DNA of 64,000 bases from Mycolicibacterium sp. CH28 (GTDB taxonomy: Bacteria; Actinomycetota; Actinomycetes; Mycobacteriales; Mycobacteriaceae), in contig NZ_SRLQ01000008.1 of assembly GCF_004745805.1 (NCBI RefSeq), forward strand, positions 124,001 through 188,000, written 5' to 3'. The translations under genes and the position numbers were made by a program. Position 1 is the stretch's first letter; every line of letters starts with the position of its first letter. The notes under the pieces are model-generated. The model worked only from the letters and a program-made list of their open reading frames with translations, had not been told where the DNA came from and did no database searches. Shown in pieces: positions 1-7,885 of the stretch.

Positions 1-786
1 GGCCGGATGCCCGGGGAAGGGGTAGTTCTGGGTGGCGACGATGCTCGCGAAAGTCGGGTTCTCCCAGGCGTATCGGTAGAACAGGCCGATGTCGTAGGCC
101 GACGTGCTCATCCCGGGCCCGTCCAGCCCGGAGGGCGTCGCCGCGCGGGTGTCCTGCGCGCCGAGCTTGCGGGCCAGCCCGTTGATCTTCTGCAGGGCGA
201 CGTCCATCCCGCCGAGCTGGACTGCCAACGCGTGCGCCGCGTCGTTGCCCGAGTGCATCAGCAGGCCGTGCAGCAGATCGTTGACGGTGTAGTGGCCGCC
301 CTCGTCGACGCCGACTCGGGTGCCCTCGGCGTTGGCGTCGTCCTGGGTTCCCTCGACCATCTTGTTCAGCGGCAGCTCGTTGATCGACTGCATCGCGGCG
401 AGCACCTTGATGATGCTGGCGGGACGGTGGCGGGCGTGCGGATCGCGCGCGGCGATGATGTCGCCGGTATCGAGGTCGGCCACCACCCACGATTCGGCCG
501 AGATGTCGTCGGGCACCGGCGGTGTGCCGGGCGCGACGATCACGCCGCAGCTGGACAGCGCGTCGCCGCCGACCGGCTTGGCCGGGACGGGCAGCGGTTG
601 CGGCGGGTCGCCGGCCTGGGGTACCTCCGAGGAGTCGACGGCCGGGGGAGTGGTCACCCGGTAGGGGCAGGTGTTGGGGTCTGGTGCCGCGTTGGGTTCG
701 GCCCAGGCGATCGCCGGCGTGCCGACGACGCACAGCGTCGCGGCCACTGCGGCAGCAAACCGCGGGAAGATTCTTGAGCTCGCCAT
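1..786 (-). CDS. dacB1: D-alanyl-D-alanine carboxypeptidase, DacB1-like (partial, 3' end outside window)
   Basis: Serine DD-peptidase that trims the terminal D-Ala of peptidoglycan stem peptides outside the membrane. The 262 visible codons start at ATG 786 with a signal peptide (hydrophobic residues about 10-28, ending AWAEP) and a Pro-rich linker (about 35-70). The penicillin-binding fold follows, with the catalytic tetrad S-I-I-K at residues 124-127 (PASIIKV) and the second motif S-G-N at 179-181 (MHSGND). The third motif (KTG) lies beyond the window edge. It is the last visible gene of a minus-strand run, 67 bp after the lactonase-like gene. The order with an Rv3329-like aminotransferase matches M. 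tuberculosis Rv3329-Rv3330 (recalled). A class A beta-lactamase-like enzyme is the alternative, but the context favours DacB1. Confidence 0.88.
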   Translation of the reverse strand, partial: MASSRIFPRFAAAVAATLCVVGTPAIAWAEPNAAPDPNTCPYRVTTPPAVDSSEVPQAGDPPQPLPVPAKPVGGDALSSCGVIVAPGTPPVPDDISAESWVVADLDTGDIIAARDPHARHRPASIIKVLAAMQSINELPLNKMVEGTQDDANAEGTRVGVDEGGHYTVNDLLHGLLMHSGNDAAHALAVQLGGMDVALQKINGLARKLGAQDTRAATPSGLDGPGMSTSAYDIGLFYRYAWENPTFASIVATQNYPFPGHPA

Positions 787-853
787 CGAGTCGCAGAGTA
801 GGGGATTTCGGCGCCGAAATTGTGGAGCCGCGCTGTGACTGGAGTGGTTATTG

Positions 854-1849
854 TTACAAATCGAGACATGCGACGGCGGCCGACCCGATGCAGCCCAGCC
901 ACAGCCTGCCGTCGTGTTCGACCACCCCGGTGGCCAGCGCGAACCGCGGATCCTCGGTGCGCAGCTGGGCCCGAAGACGCCCGTCGAGATCGATCGAGAT
1001 CGCCCACACCTGCGGGCTTGGGCTGGGTAGCCACCGGTAGGGCAGTCGCCACAGCAGCCGGCGCGCCGCGGGGGTGCGCGGCACCAGCCATTCACCGATG
1101 CGGTTGCGGTCGCTGACCAGGGCCACCCAGATTCGTCCGTCGGGGGCCAGGGAGATGTTGTCCGGATACCCGGGCAGGTTCTGCACGAGGGGCACCGGCT
1201 CACCGACCCCGGAACCGGTCAGCGGATATTTCGACACCCGGCACGCGGTGGTCTCGGCTACCACCAGCGCCGACTCGTCGGCGCTCAGTGCAACCCCATT
1301 GGCGAACCGCAGCCCGGTGGCCAGGGTGGTCACGGTGCCGTCGGCGTCGCGGCGGAACAGTGACCCGGCGGCGCGGCCCTCCAGGACGGCGCCCTTGTAG
1401 TACTCGTAGCGGAACCGGGACGTCGATTCGGTGAAATAGATGGTGCCGTCCGACGATTCGACGACGTTGCTGCAGAACGTCAGCGGCCGGCCGGCCACCT
1501 CGCGCACCAGGGTCTCGATCTGCCCGGTGCCAGGGTCCAGCCGCAGCAGCCCGCGGTGGCTGTCGCAGATCAGCAGCCTGCCGTCGCGACCGACCGCCAG
1601 GCCCAGCGGGCGCCCGCCGGTGTTGGCCACCACCTCGGGCCCACTCCCGGGGCGGATCCGCACGATCGCACCGTCGTCGGTCCCGGTCCAGATCGCGCCG
1701 GTGGCGTCGACCACGACGTCCTCGGGCGCGTGGCCGGGTACGTCGATGATCCGCAGCGGTCCGCCGAGATCCGGCGGTGGCAGCGGCACCGAGGCCGGCG
1801 GCTGCCACCGCACGGGGTCTATCGACGGTTTAGTGCCAGGCGTCGCCAC
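854..1849 (-). CDS. SMP-30/gluconolactonase-like (strictosidine-synthase-type) beta-propeller protein
   Basis: Predicted 331-residue cytoplasmic six-bladed beta-propeller. Repeated blade motifs are visible: GHAPEDVVVDATGAIWTG (about 39-56), RPLGLAVGRDGRLLICDSH (about 80-98), ANGVALSADESALVVAETT (about 182-200) and YPDNISLAPDGRIWVALVS (about 228-246). This is the pattern of the SMP-30/gluconolactonase/LRE and strictosidine-synthase families, which hydrolyse lactones or related esters. No signal peptide is visible. Its start overlaps the 3' end of the aminotransferase gene by 20 bp, so the two are probably co-translated. A lactam or lactone product of amino-acid turnover is a possible substrate, but that is inference from context only. 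Confidence 0.75.
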   Translation of the reverse strand: MATPGTKPSIDPVRWQPPASVPLPPPDLGGPLRIIDVPGHAPEDVVVDATGAIWTGTDDGAIVRIRPGSGPEVVANTGGRPLGLAVGRDGRLLICDSHRGLLRLDPGTGQIETLVREVAGRPLTFCSNVVESSDGTIYFTESTSRFRYEYYKGAVLEGRAAGSLFRRDADGTVTTLATGLRFANGVALSADESALVVAETTACRVSKYPLTGSGVGEPVPLVQNLPGYPDNISLAPDGRIWVALVSDRNRIGEWLVPRTPAARRLLWRLPYRWLPSPSPQVWAISIDLDGRLRAQLRTEDPRFALATGVVEHDGRLWLGCIGSAAVACLDL

Positions 1850-3236
1850 GGGTCTGCAGGTGATCCCAGGCCTGGGTGAACACCCGGCGCAGGATCTGCT
1901 CGATCTCGTCGAACACGGCTTGGTCGCTGATCAGCGGCGGCGCTAACTGCACCACCGAATCGCCGCGGTCGTCGGCGCGGCAGTACAGCCCGGCCTCGAA
2001 CAACTCGACGGACAGGAAGCTGCGCAGCAGCCACTCCGACAGCTCGTCGTCGAGGACCGTCTTATTGGCCTTGTCCTTGACCAGCTCGATGCCGTAGAAG
2101 AAGCCCTCGCCGCGGACGTCACCGACGATCGGCAGGTCGAGCAGCTTCTCCAGGGTGGCCCGGAACGCCGGTGCCGTCGTCTTGACGTGGTCGTTGAGAC
2201 CTTCACGCTCGAAGACGTCGAGGTTGGCCATCGCGACCGCCGCCGCGACGGGGTGCCCGCCCCAGGTGTAGCCGTGCGCGAATGTCGTCTGGCCGTCGTT
2301 GAACGGCTCGAAGAGGCGATCGGAGGCGATCATCGCGCCCAGCGGGGCGTAACCGGACGTCAGGCCCTTGGCGCAGGTGATGATGTCCGGCACGAAGTTG
2401 AAGTCGTTGCAGGCGAACATCGAACCGATGCGGCCGAACGCGCAGATCGTCTCGTCCGACACCAGCAGGACGTCGTACTCGTCGCAGATTTCGCGGACCC
2501 GCTCGAAGTAGCCGGGCGGCGGCGGGAAGCAGCCGCCGGAATTCTGCACCGGCTCGAGGAACACCGCGGCGACCGAGTCGGGACCTTCCATCTCGATGGC
2601 CTCGGCGATCCGGTTGGCCGCCCACTGCCCGAACTCCTTGATGTCGGTGTCGTGGCCTTCCGGCGCGCGGTAGAAGTTGGTGTTGGGCACCCGGAAGCCG
2701 CCCGGCGTGATCGGCTCGAAGGGCGCCTTGAACGTCGGCAGGCCGGTGATGGCCAGCGCGCCGTGCGGCGTGCCGTGGTAGGCGATGCTGCGCGAGATGG
2801 CCTTGTACTTGCCCGGCTTGCCGGTCAGCTTGAAGTACTGCTTGGCCAGCTTCCAGGCCGACTCGACGGCGTCGCCGCCACCGGTGGTGAAGAACACCCG
2901 GTTCAGATCACCCGGGGCATAGCCGGCCAGCCGCTCGGCCAGCTCGATGGCGGGTGGGGTGGCATAGGACCACAGCGGGAAGAACCCGAGGGTCTCGGCC
3001 TGCTTCTTGGCGGCCTCGGCGATCTCTTCCCGGCCGTGGCCGACCTGCACGACGAACAACCCGGACAGGCCGTCGATGTAGCGCTTGCCGTTGCTGTCGT
3101 AGATGTGGACGCCGTCGCCGCGGGTGATGATCGGCGGCGTGATGCCGGCCCCGTGCCGGGCGAAATGGCCCCACAGGTGCCGGTCGGCCTTGGCGCCGAG
3201 TTCGGCGGTCAGGTTCTGGCTTGCGGTCGTTGTCAT
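1830..3236 (-). CDS. Class III PLP-dependent aminotransferase (Rv3329-like)
   Basis: 468-residue omega-amino-acid/amine:pyruvate-type transaminase. The glycine-rich cofactor segment FFTTGGGDAVESAWKLAK lies near residues 115-132, the Asp that binds the pyridine nitrogen is in LLVSDETICAFGR (about 257-269), and the Schiff-base lysine is in TCAKGLTSGYAPLGA (Lys about 290). The family transfers an omega-amino group (putrescine, beta-alanine, GABA or aromatic amines) to pyruvate or 2-oxoglutarate; the exact amine cannot be read from sequence. ATG 3236 is preferred to the in-frame TTG 3248 because ATGA overlaps the stop of the upstream Lrp gene by 4 bp. The divergent aldehyde dehydrogenase could oxidise the aldehyde it makes. 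Confidence 0.85.
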   Translation of the reverse strand: MTTTASQNLTAELGAKADRHLWGHFARHGAGITPPIITRGDGVHIYDSNGKRYIDGLSGLFVVQVGHGREEIAEAAKKQAETLGFFPLWSYATPPAIELAERLAGYAPGDLNRVFFTTGGGDAVESAWKLAKQYFKLTGKPGKYKAISRSIAYHGTPHGALAITGLPTFKAPFEPITPGGFRVPNTNFYRAPEGHDTDIKEFGQWAANRIAEAIEMEGPDSVAAVFLEPVQNSGGCFPPPPGYFERVREICDEYDVLLVSDETICAFGRIGSMFACNDFNFVPDIITCAKGLTSGYAPLGAMIASDRLFEPFNDGQTTFAHGYTWGGHPVAAAVAMANLDVFEREGLNDHVKTTAPAFRATLEKLLDLPIVGDVRGEGFFYGIELVKDKANKTVLDDELSEWLLRSFLSVELFEAGLYCRADDRGDSVVQLAPPLISDQAVFDEIEQILRRVFTQAWDHLQTRGDAWH

Positions 3237-3754
3237 CGGGTACCCCAATTGTATTGTTGTTTAACGAGTTTGAGATAGACCAGGGTTTCGGTCGAGGTCA
3301 CCCCTGGCACTGAGCGGATCTCGGTATTCAGTAGATCGAGCAGTTCCGCGTCGTCCTCACACACCACTTCGGCTATCGCGTCGAAGGTGCCGGCGGTGAG
3401 CACCACGTAGTCCACGGCGTCGATCTGAGCGAGCTTGTCGGCGACCTTGGTGGTGTCACCGGTGCAGCGGATGCCGATCATCGCCTGCCGGGTGAATCCC
3501 AGCTGCAACGGATCGGTGACCGCGACGATCTGCATCACCCCGGAGTCCACCAGGCGCTGCACCCGTTGGCGCACCGCCGCCTCTGACAGGCCGACCGACT
3601 TTCCGATCGCGGCATAGGATCGGCGCCCGTCCTGTTGGAGCTTCTCGATGATCGCCTTGGACATCTCATCGAGCTGGACGGGACCGTTGCCACCCGCCCC
3701 GACCGCGCGGACGGGGAACCGACTGGCAGGTACACCCGAGTCGCGCATGCCCAT
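3233..3754 (-). CDS. Lrp/AsnC-family transcriptional regulator
   Basis: About 173 residues. The N-terminal helix-turn-helix (LDEMSKAIIEKLQQDGRRS then AAIGKSVGLSEAAVRQRVQRL, about 27-65) is followed by an AsnC/RAM ligand-binding domain (about 75-165, with VVLTAGTFDAIAEVVCEDD and SVPGVTSTETLVYLKL). An upstream in-frame start would overlap the divergent dehydrogenase gene, so ATG 3754 (or 3748) was chosen; no good ribosome-binding site is visible. The gene is translationally coupled to the aminotransferase (ATGA) and diverges from an aldehyde dehydrogenase, so it probably senses an amino acid or amine and controls both. An inverted repeat lies 16 bp upstream of its start. Confidence 0.85.
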   Translation of the reverse strand: MGMRDSGVPASRFPVRAVGAGGNGPVQLDEMSKAIIEKLQQDGRRSYAAIGKSVGLSEAAVRQRVQRLVDSGVMQIVAVTDPLQLGFTRQAMIGIRCTGDTTKVADKLAQIDAVDYVVLTAGTFDAIAEVVCEDDAELLDLLNTEIRSVPGVTSTETLVYLKLVKQQYNWGTR

Positions 3755-3769
3755 GATTGTGCACGGAAT

Positions 3770-3788
3770 CCGTTGTTTTAGGCAACGG
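3770..3788. promoter_or_regulatory. Inverted repeat in the lrp / aldehyde dehydrogenase divergent promoter region
   Basis: CCGTTG-TTTTAGG-CAACGG: perfect 6-bp arms with a 7-bp spacer, inside the 116-bp region between the divergent Lrp-family gene and the aldehyde dehydrogenase gene. Position and symmetry fit an Lrp/AsnC operator controlling both directions. This is inference; no binding motif for this regulator is known to me. Confidence 0.4.
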
Positions 3789-3870
3789 GATCGATGAAAT
3801 TGGTGGCTATTGCCCACCCATACAGCGGTAATGCGTAGCACCGCTCCGGCCGGTCGGTTACCGTTGCGCG

Positions 3871-5373
3871 GTGACAACACGCACTTCTGACAAGACCCGA
3901 GTCGTGCCCGGTAGTTGGATCGATGGCGCCCCGGTGGTGACCGGCGGCAGTCTGCATACCGTGGTCAATCCGGCTGACGGCGGTGCCGTGGTCGAGTTGG
4001 CGCTGGCCCAGCCCGCCGATGTCGATGCTGCGGTGGCCTCGGCCCGTGCCGCCCTGCCTGGTTGGTCGGGTGCGGCCCCTGTTGAGCGGGCCACGGTGCT
4101 GGCCAAGCTGGCCGCGCTCGTCGAGGCCCATGCCGAGCAGATCGTCGCTGAAGAGGTCAGCCAGACCGGCAAGCCGGTGCGGTTGGCGACCGAGTTCGAC
4201 GTGCCCGGCAGTATCGACAACATCGCCTTCTTCGCCGGTGCGGCCCGCCATCTGGAGGGCAAGGCCAGCGCGGAGTACTCCGGTGATCACACCTCCTCGA
4301 TCCGCCGGGAGGCCGTCGGGGTCGTCGCCACGATCACGCCGTGGAACTACCCGCTGCAGATGGCGGTGTGGAAGGTGTTGCCGGCCCTGGCCGCGGGCTG
4401 TTCGGTGGTGATCAAGCCCGCCGAGCTCACGCCCTTGACGACGCTGACGCTGGCCCGGCTGGCCAGCGAGGCGGGGCTGCCCGACGGGGTGTTCAACGTC
4501 GTCACCGGTGCCGGAGCCGATGCCGGGACCGCCCTGGCCGGGCACCGCGATGTCGACGTCGTGACGTTCACCGGATCCACCGCGGTGGGCCGCAAGGTCA
4601 TGCTGGCCGCCGCCGCGCACGGCCATCGCACCCAGCTCGAGCTGGGTGGCAAGGCCCCGTTCGTGGTGTTCGACGATGCCGACCTCGACGCCGCCATCCA
4701 CGGCGCGGTGGCCGGGTCGCTGATCAACACCGGGCAGGACTGCACCGCGGCCACCCGGGCCATCGTGGCCCGCAACCTCTACGACGACTTCGTCGCCGGA
4801 GTGGCCGAGCTGATGGGCAAGCTCGTCGTCGGTGACCCGCACGATCCCGACACCGACCTGGGCCCGCTGATCTCGGCGGCCCACCGCGACAAGGTCGCCG
4901 CGATGGTGGCCCGCGCCCCGGGCCAGGGTGCCCGGGTGGTCACCGGTGGTGCCGCCCCGGATCGGCCGGGCTCGTTCTACCTGCCCACGCTGATCGCCGA
5001 CGTCGCCGAAACCTCCGAGGTGTACCGCGACGAGATCTTCGGCCCGGTACTGACCGTGCGCCCCCACGACGGTGACGACGACGCGCTGCGCCAGGCCAAT
5101 GACACCGACTACGGCCTGGCCGCCTCGGCCTGGACCCGCGACATCTACCGCGCCCAACGCGCCTCCCGCGAGATCAACGCCGGGTGCGTGTGGATCAACG
5201 ACCACATCCCGATCATCTCCGAGATGCCCCACGGCGGCGTCGGGGCATCCGGCTTCGGCAAAGACATGAGCGACTACTCCTTCGAGGAATACCTCACCAT
5301 CAAACACGTCATGAGCGACATCACCGGTGTTGCCCAAAAGGGCTGGCACCGGACGATTTTCAAGCTCCGATGA
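3871..5373 (+). CDS. NAD(P)+-dependent aldehyde dehydrogenase, gamma-aminobutyraldehyde dehydrogenase type
   Basis: 500 residues from GTG 3871. The ALDH family signature is complete: oxyanion Asn in TPWNYPLQM (Asn159), cofactor Lys in VIKPAELTP (Lys182), the GSTAVG nucleotide-binding turn (about 235-240), general-base Glu in ELGGKAP (Glu257) and nucleophile Cys in TGQDCTAATR (Cys291). The GQDC context (rather than GQRC or GEVC) and overall form resemble PatD/YdcW aminobutyraldehyde and betaine-aldehyde dehydrogenases. Divergent from an Lrp regulator that heads an operon with a class III aminotransferase, so the pair may run amine to amino-aldehyde to amino acid. Exact substrate is inference. 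Confidence 0.85.
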   Translation: MTTRTSDKTRVVPGSWIDGAPVVTGGSLHTVVNPADGGAVVELALAQPADVDAAVASARAALPGWSGAAPVERATVLAKLAALVEAHAEQIVAEEVSQTGKPVRLATEFDVPGSIDNIAFFAGAARHLEGKASAEYSGDHTSSIRREAVGVVATITPWNYPLQMAVWKVLPALAAGCSVVIKPAELTPLTTLTLARLASEAGLPDGVFNVVTGAGADAGTALAGHRDVDVVTFTGSTAVGRKVMLAAAAHGHRTQLELGGKAPFVVFDDADLDAAIHGAVAGSLINTGQDCTAATRAIVARNLYDDFVAGVAELMGKLVVGDPHDPDTDLGPLISAAHRDKVAAMVARAPGQGARVVTGGAAPDRPGSFYLPTLIADVAETSEVYRDEIFGPVLTVRPHDGDDDALRQANDTDYGLAASAWTRDIYRAQRASREINAGCVWINDHIPIISEMPHGGVGASGFGKDMSDYSFEEYLTIKHVMSDITGVAQKGWHRTIFKLR

Positions 5374-5449
5374 GCGCTCGCGCGAAGAGCCGACGGTTGC
5401 GCTGACCGGCCGGTCCGGCGCTCGCCGGCGGTGGTGACACAATCTGGCG

Positions 5450-6124
5450 GTGAAGTATGGGCCGGATTGGTACCCCGTCACGGTCGACTGGTCGTCGACG
5501 CGGGGCCGCATTCTGCTGGCGGCTGCCAGCTTGTTTGCACAGCGCGGTTTCTTCGGCACGTCGACCCGCGACATCGCCGACGCCGTGCGCATCCGACAGC
5601 CGTCCCTGTTCCATCACTTCGAAGCCAAGCACGCGATCTACCAGACCCTGGTGGAACTGGACCTGGGGCCGTCCGTCGAGCGGATACACCGCTACCTGGA
5701 TGAGGACACCAGCTGGGCCGGCAAGTTGCACCTGAGCATCGCCTGCGATGTGCGCCAGGCGCTCGATCAACCCTTCGACTCGCGCGGGCTCTACCAGGAC
5801 GCCGTCCTGGGCCTCGACGAATTCGCCGACGAACGCGCCGGTATCGCGCTCTTCCACGAGCTGGTCGAGCGGGTCGTCACCGGCGGGGTTGCGGCGGGGG
5901 AGTTCGTCGCCTTCGAACCGGGTTTCGTCCAGCGCGCCATCAACGGCGTGCTCTTCGAGACGCTGCGGGAACAGGGCGGCCCGGGCGGCCGGGTCCGTGG
6001 GCGACGCCCACTGGAGGCCGCGGACTTCGTGTTGCGGGCGTTGTTGACCGACCAGTCGCGGCTGGTCGGGCTGCAATCCGAGACGACCGCCAGGTTGGCG
6101 CAGCTCGCGGTGGGGGCGGGGTAG
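5450..6124 (+). CDS. TetR-family transcriptional regulator
   Basis: 224 residues from GTG 5450. The N-terminal TetR helix-turn-helix is clear: GRILLAAASLFAQRGFFG, then TSTRDIADAVRIRQPSLFHHF (about 19-60), with the usual Tyr/Phe-His-His-Phe end of the recognition helix. The C-terminal ligand domain (about 75-210) is not assignable to a ligand. It lies 77 bp after the aldehyde dehydrogenase and 96 bp before the amino-acid ABC importer on the same strand. The palindromes in that second gap make the importer its likely target. Confidence 0.85.
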   Translation: MKYGPDWYPVTVDWSSTRGRILLAAASLFAQRGFFGTSTRDIADAVRIRQPSLFHHFEAKHAIYQTLVELDLGPSVERIHRYLDEDTSWAGKLHLSIACDVRQALDQPFDSRGLYQDAVLGLDEFADERAGIALFHELVERVVTGGVAAGEFVAFEPGFVQRAINGVLFETLREQGGPGGRVRGRRPLEAADFVLRALLTDQSRLVGLQSETTARLAQLAVGAG

Positions 6125-6150
6125 CCGGGATGAATTTGCCCTATCTGTTG

Positions 6151-6165
6151 CCTATCAACCGATAG
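6151..6165. promoter_or_regulatory. Candidate operator 1 upstream of the ABC importer
   Basis: CCTATCAACCGATAG: CTATC/GATAG arms around a short spacer. The same CCTATC half-site also occurs at 6140 (unpaired) and in the stronger palindrome at 6169-6184. Repetition of the half-site in the gap between a TetR gene and an ABC importer suggests a regulator-binding array. Confidence 0.5.
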
Positions 6166-6168
6166 TCT

Positions 6169-6184
6169 CCTATCGTTCGATAGG
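6169..6184. promoter_or_regulatory. Candidate operator 2: perfect palindrome CCTATCG-TT-CGATAGG
   Basis: Perfect 7-bp arms separated by TT, 37 bp before the substrate-binding-protein start codon. It shares the CCTATC(G) half-site with the repeat at 6151-6165. Size and symmetry fit a TetR-family operator, and the TetR gene is immediately upstream. Confidence 0.6.
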
Positions 6185-6199
6185 CCCGCAGTCTGCGGG
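6185..6199. promoter_or_regulatory. GC-rich inverted repeat in the importer leader
   Basis: CCCGCA-GTC-TGCGGG, perfect 6-bp arms and a 3-bp loop, directly abutting the operator-like palindrome and 21 bp before the start codon. It could form a small RNA hairpin in the leader or a further protein-binding site. There is no T-run, so a classical terminator is unlikely. Confidence 0.4.
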
Positions 6200-6220
6200 T
6201 TTCGATCCCGGAGGGCCCCC

Positions 6221-7087
6221 ATGTCTGCAACCGTCCCCAAGGCGACGCTGGTCGCCATCGCGTCGTGCGTGACCGCACTCGCCGTCACGCTGACCGGCTG
6301 TTCCTCGGATTCCAAAGAGGCCGCCGCACCGAGCGGTCCGGCCAAAGTCGCCCCGCCGGCGATCTTGCAGGCCGGCACCCTCAAGGTCTGTGCGCCCAAC
6401 GATGGCACTCCGCCGAGCATCTATCACGACGAGAGCGGTGTACTGGTCGGCAGTGAAGTCGACCTGGCCAAGGCGCTCGCGGGTCAGCTGGGCCTCAAGC
6501 CCGACTTCGTCGAGACGGCCTTCTCGTCGGTGATTCCCACTCTTCAGGCCAAGCAGTGCGACGTGATCATGGCCCAGCTCTACATCAAGCCGGAGCGCGA
6601 GAAGGTCGTCGACTTCGTGCCCTACGTCTACTCCGGGACCGGCATCGCGGTCTCCAAACAACACCCCGCGGCCATCACCGGGATGGACGACAGCCTGTGC
6701 GGCAAGAAGGTCATCGTCGCCATCGCCACCACCGCCGAGGAACTGACCGTCGAGCAGTCCGGGAAGTGCACCGCGGCAGGAAAACCCGAGATCGACATCA
6801 CCCGCAACAGCCACGCCGACGTTGCGCTGCAGCAGGTGCAGAACGGTCAGGTCGACGCCTACCTCGACACCGCCGAGACGCTGGGGTACTACGCCACCAA
6901 GACCGGCGCCCAGATCCAGCTGGCCGGAAAGCCGTTCGGAACCATCAAGATCGGCGCCGCCACACTCAAGGGCGACACCGCGCTGCACGATGCGATCGCC
7001 AAGGCGCTCGGTGACCTCGAGGCCAACGGCACCTACGCCAAGATCCTCGGCGAGTGGGGCCAAACCGATCTCGACATCCAGAAGTAA
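6221..7087 (+). CDS. Amino-acid ABC transporter, substrate-binding lipoprotein
   Basis: 288 residues. The signal peptide ends in a lipobox (LTGC, Cys about 27), so the protein should be lipid-anchored outside the membrane. A family-3 periplasmic-binding fold follows (SBP_bac_3): AGTLKVCAPNDGTPPSIYHD (about 50-69), GSEVDLAKALAGQLGL and the conserved LQAKQCDVIMAQLYIKPERE (about 108-127), where polar amino-acid binders read D-x-x-x-x-x-x-T-x-x-x-R. A ribosome-binding site GGAGGG lies 7 bp upstream of the ATG. First gene of an importer operon with permease and ATPase; the ligand cannot be named. Confidence 0.88.
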   Translation: MSATVPKATLVAIASCVTALAVTLTGCSSDSKEAAAPSGPAKVAPPAILQAGTLKVCAPNDGTPPSIYHDESGVLVGSEVDLAKALAGQLGLKPDFVETAFSSVIPTLQAKQCDVIMAQLYIKPEREKVVDFVPYVYSGTGIAVSKQHPAAITGMDDSLCGKKVIVAIATTAEELTVEQSGKCTAAGKPEIDITRNSHADVALQQVQNGQVDAYLDTAETLGYYATKTGAQIQLAGKPFGTIKIGAATLKGDTALHDAIAKALGDLEANGTYAKILGEWGQTDLDIQK

Positions 7088-7102
7088 CGGGGGATCGGCG
7101 GC

Positions 7103-7885
7103 GTGCACTTTGATTGGCAGTTCTTCTGGAAGGCGTTGTTCACGCCCAGCGAGCGATTCCTGGACGGGCTGGTCCTCACCATCGTCATCTCCGTGGTGGC
7201 GATGGTGTTGGCCATCGTCGTCGGGCTGGGCATAGCGCTGCTGCGCCGATCCCGGTTCGCGGTTCTACGCTGGTCCGCCAGCCTGTACATCTGGGCTGTG
7301 CGGGGTACGCCGCTGCTGGTGCAATTGGTCATCATCTACACCGGCCTGGCGGCGGTGGGGCTCTACCAGTTCCACGATGTGTCGTTTCTCGGGCTCTCGG
7401 TGAAGGCGGCAATACAGGCCGCAGTCGTCGGGCTGACGGTGAACGAGAGCGCCTACATCGCCGAAATCATCCGGGCCGGACTGGATTCGGTGCCCAAGGG
7501 GCAGTTCGAAGCCGCCGAGTCGCTGGGTATGAAACCGGGCAAGTTGATGCGCTGGATCGTGGTGCCGCAGTCGCTGCGCGTCATGGTTCCGCCGCTGGGT
7601 AACTCGTTCAACGGCATGATGAAGACGACGTCGGTGCTGTCGGTGATCGGTGTCAGCGAAATGTTCCTGGTGACCCAGTCGATCAGCTCCGCGACCTTCC
7701 ATACCTTCGAGATCTTCATCGTCGCTGCGCTGTACTACCTTGCGCTGACCACGTTGTGGACCGTCATCCAGGCCGAGATCGAGAACAGGCTGGCGCGTCA
7801 GCTCGGCATCAATCAACGGGTGCGCATCGTCCAGCGCCTTCTCGGGGCGCGCCGCAATCCCGCCGTTGTCCAATCCGAGGTGTGA
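7103..7885 (+). CDS. Amino-acid ABC transporter, permease (HisM/GlnP type)
   Basis: 260 residues from GTG 7103. Several membrane segments are visible (about 23-50, 60-90, 100-125, 180-225). The hallmark RGTPLLVQL motif of polar amino-acid permeases is at about 66-75. The EAA cytoplasmic loop that contacts the ATPase is AAESLGMKPGKLMRWIVVPQ (about 136-155), with the diagnostic E-A-A-x-x-x-G. Lies 15 bp after the binding-protein gene; one permease gene implies a homodimer. Confidence 0.9.
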   Translation: MHFDWQFFWKALFTPSERFLDGLVLTIVISVVAMVLAIVVGLGIALLRRSRFAVLRWSASLYIWAVRGTPLLVQLVIIYTGLAAVGLYQFHDVSFLGLSVKAAIQAAVVGLTVNESAYIAEIIRAGLDSVPKGQFEAAESLGMKPGKLMRWIVVPQSLRVMVPPLGNSFNGMMKTTSVLSVIGVSEMFLVTQSISSATFHTFEIFIVAALYYLALTTLWTVIQAEIENRLARQLGINQRVRIVQRLLGARRNPAVVQSEV

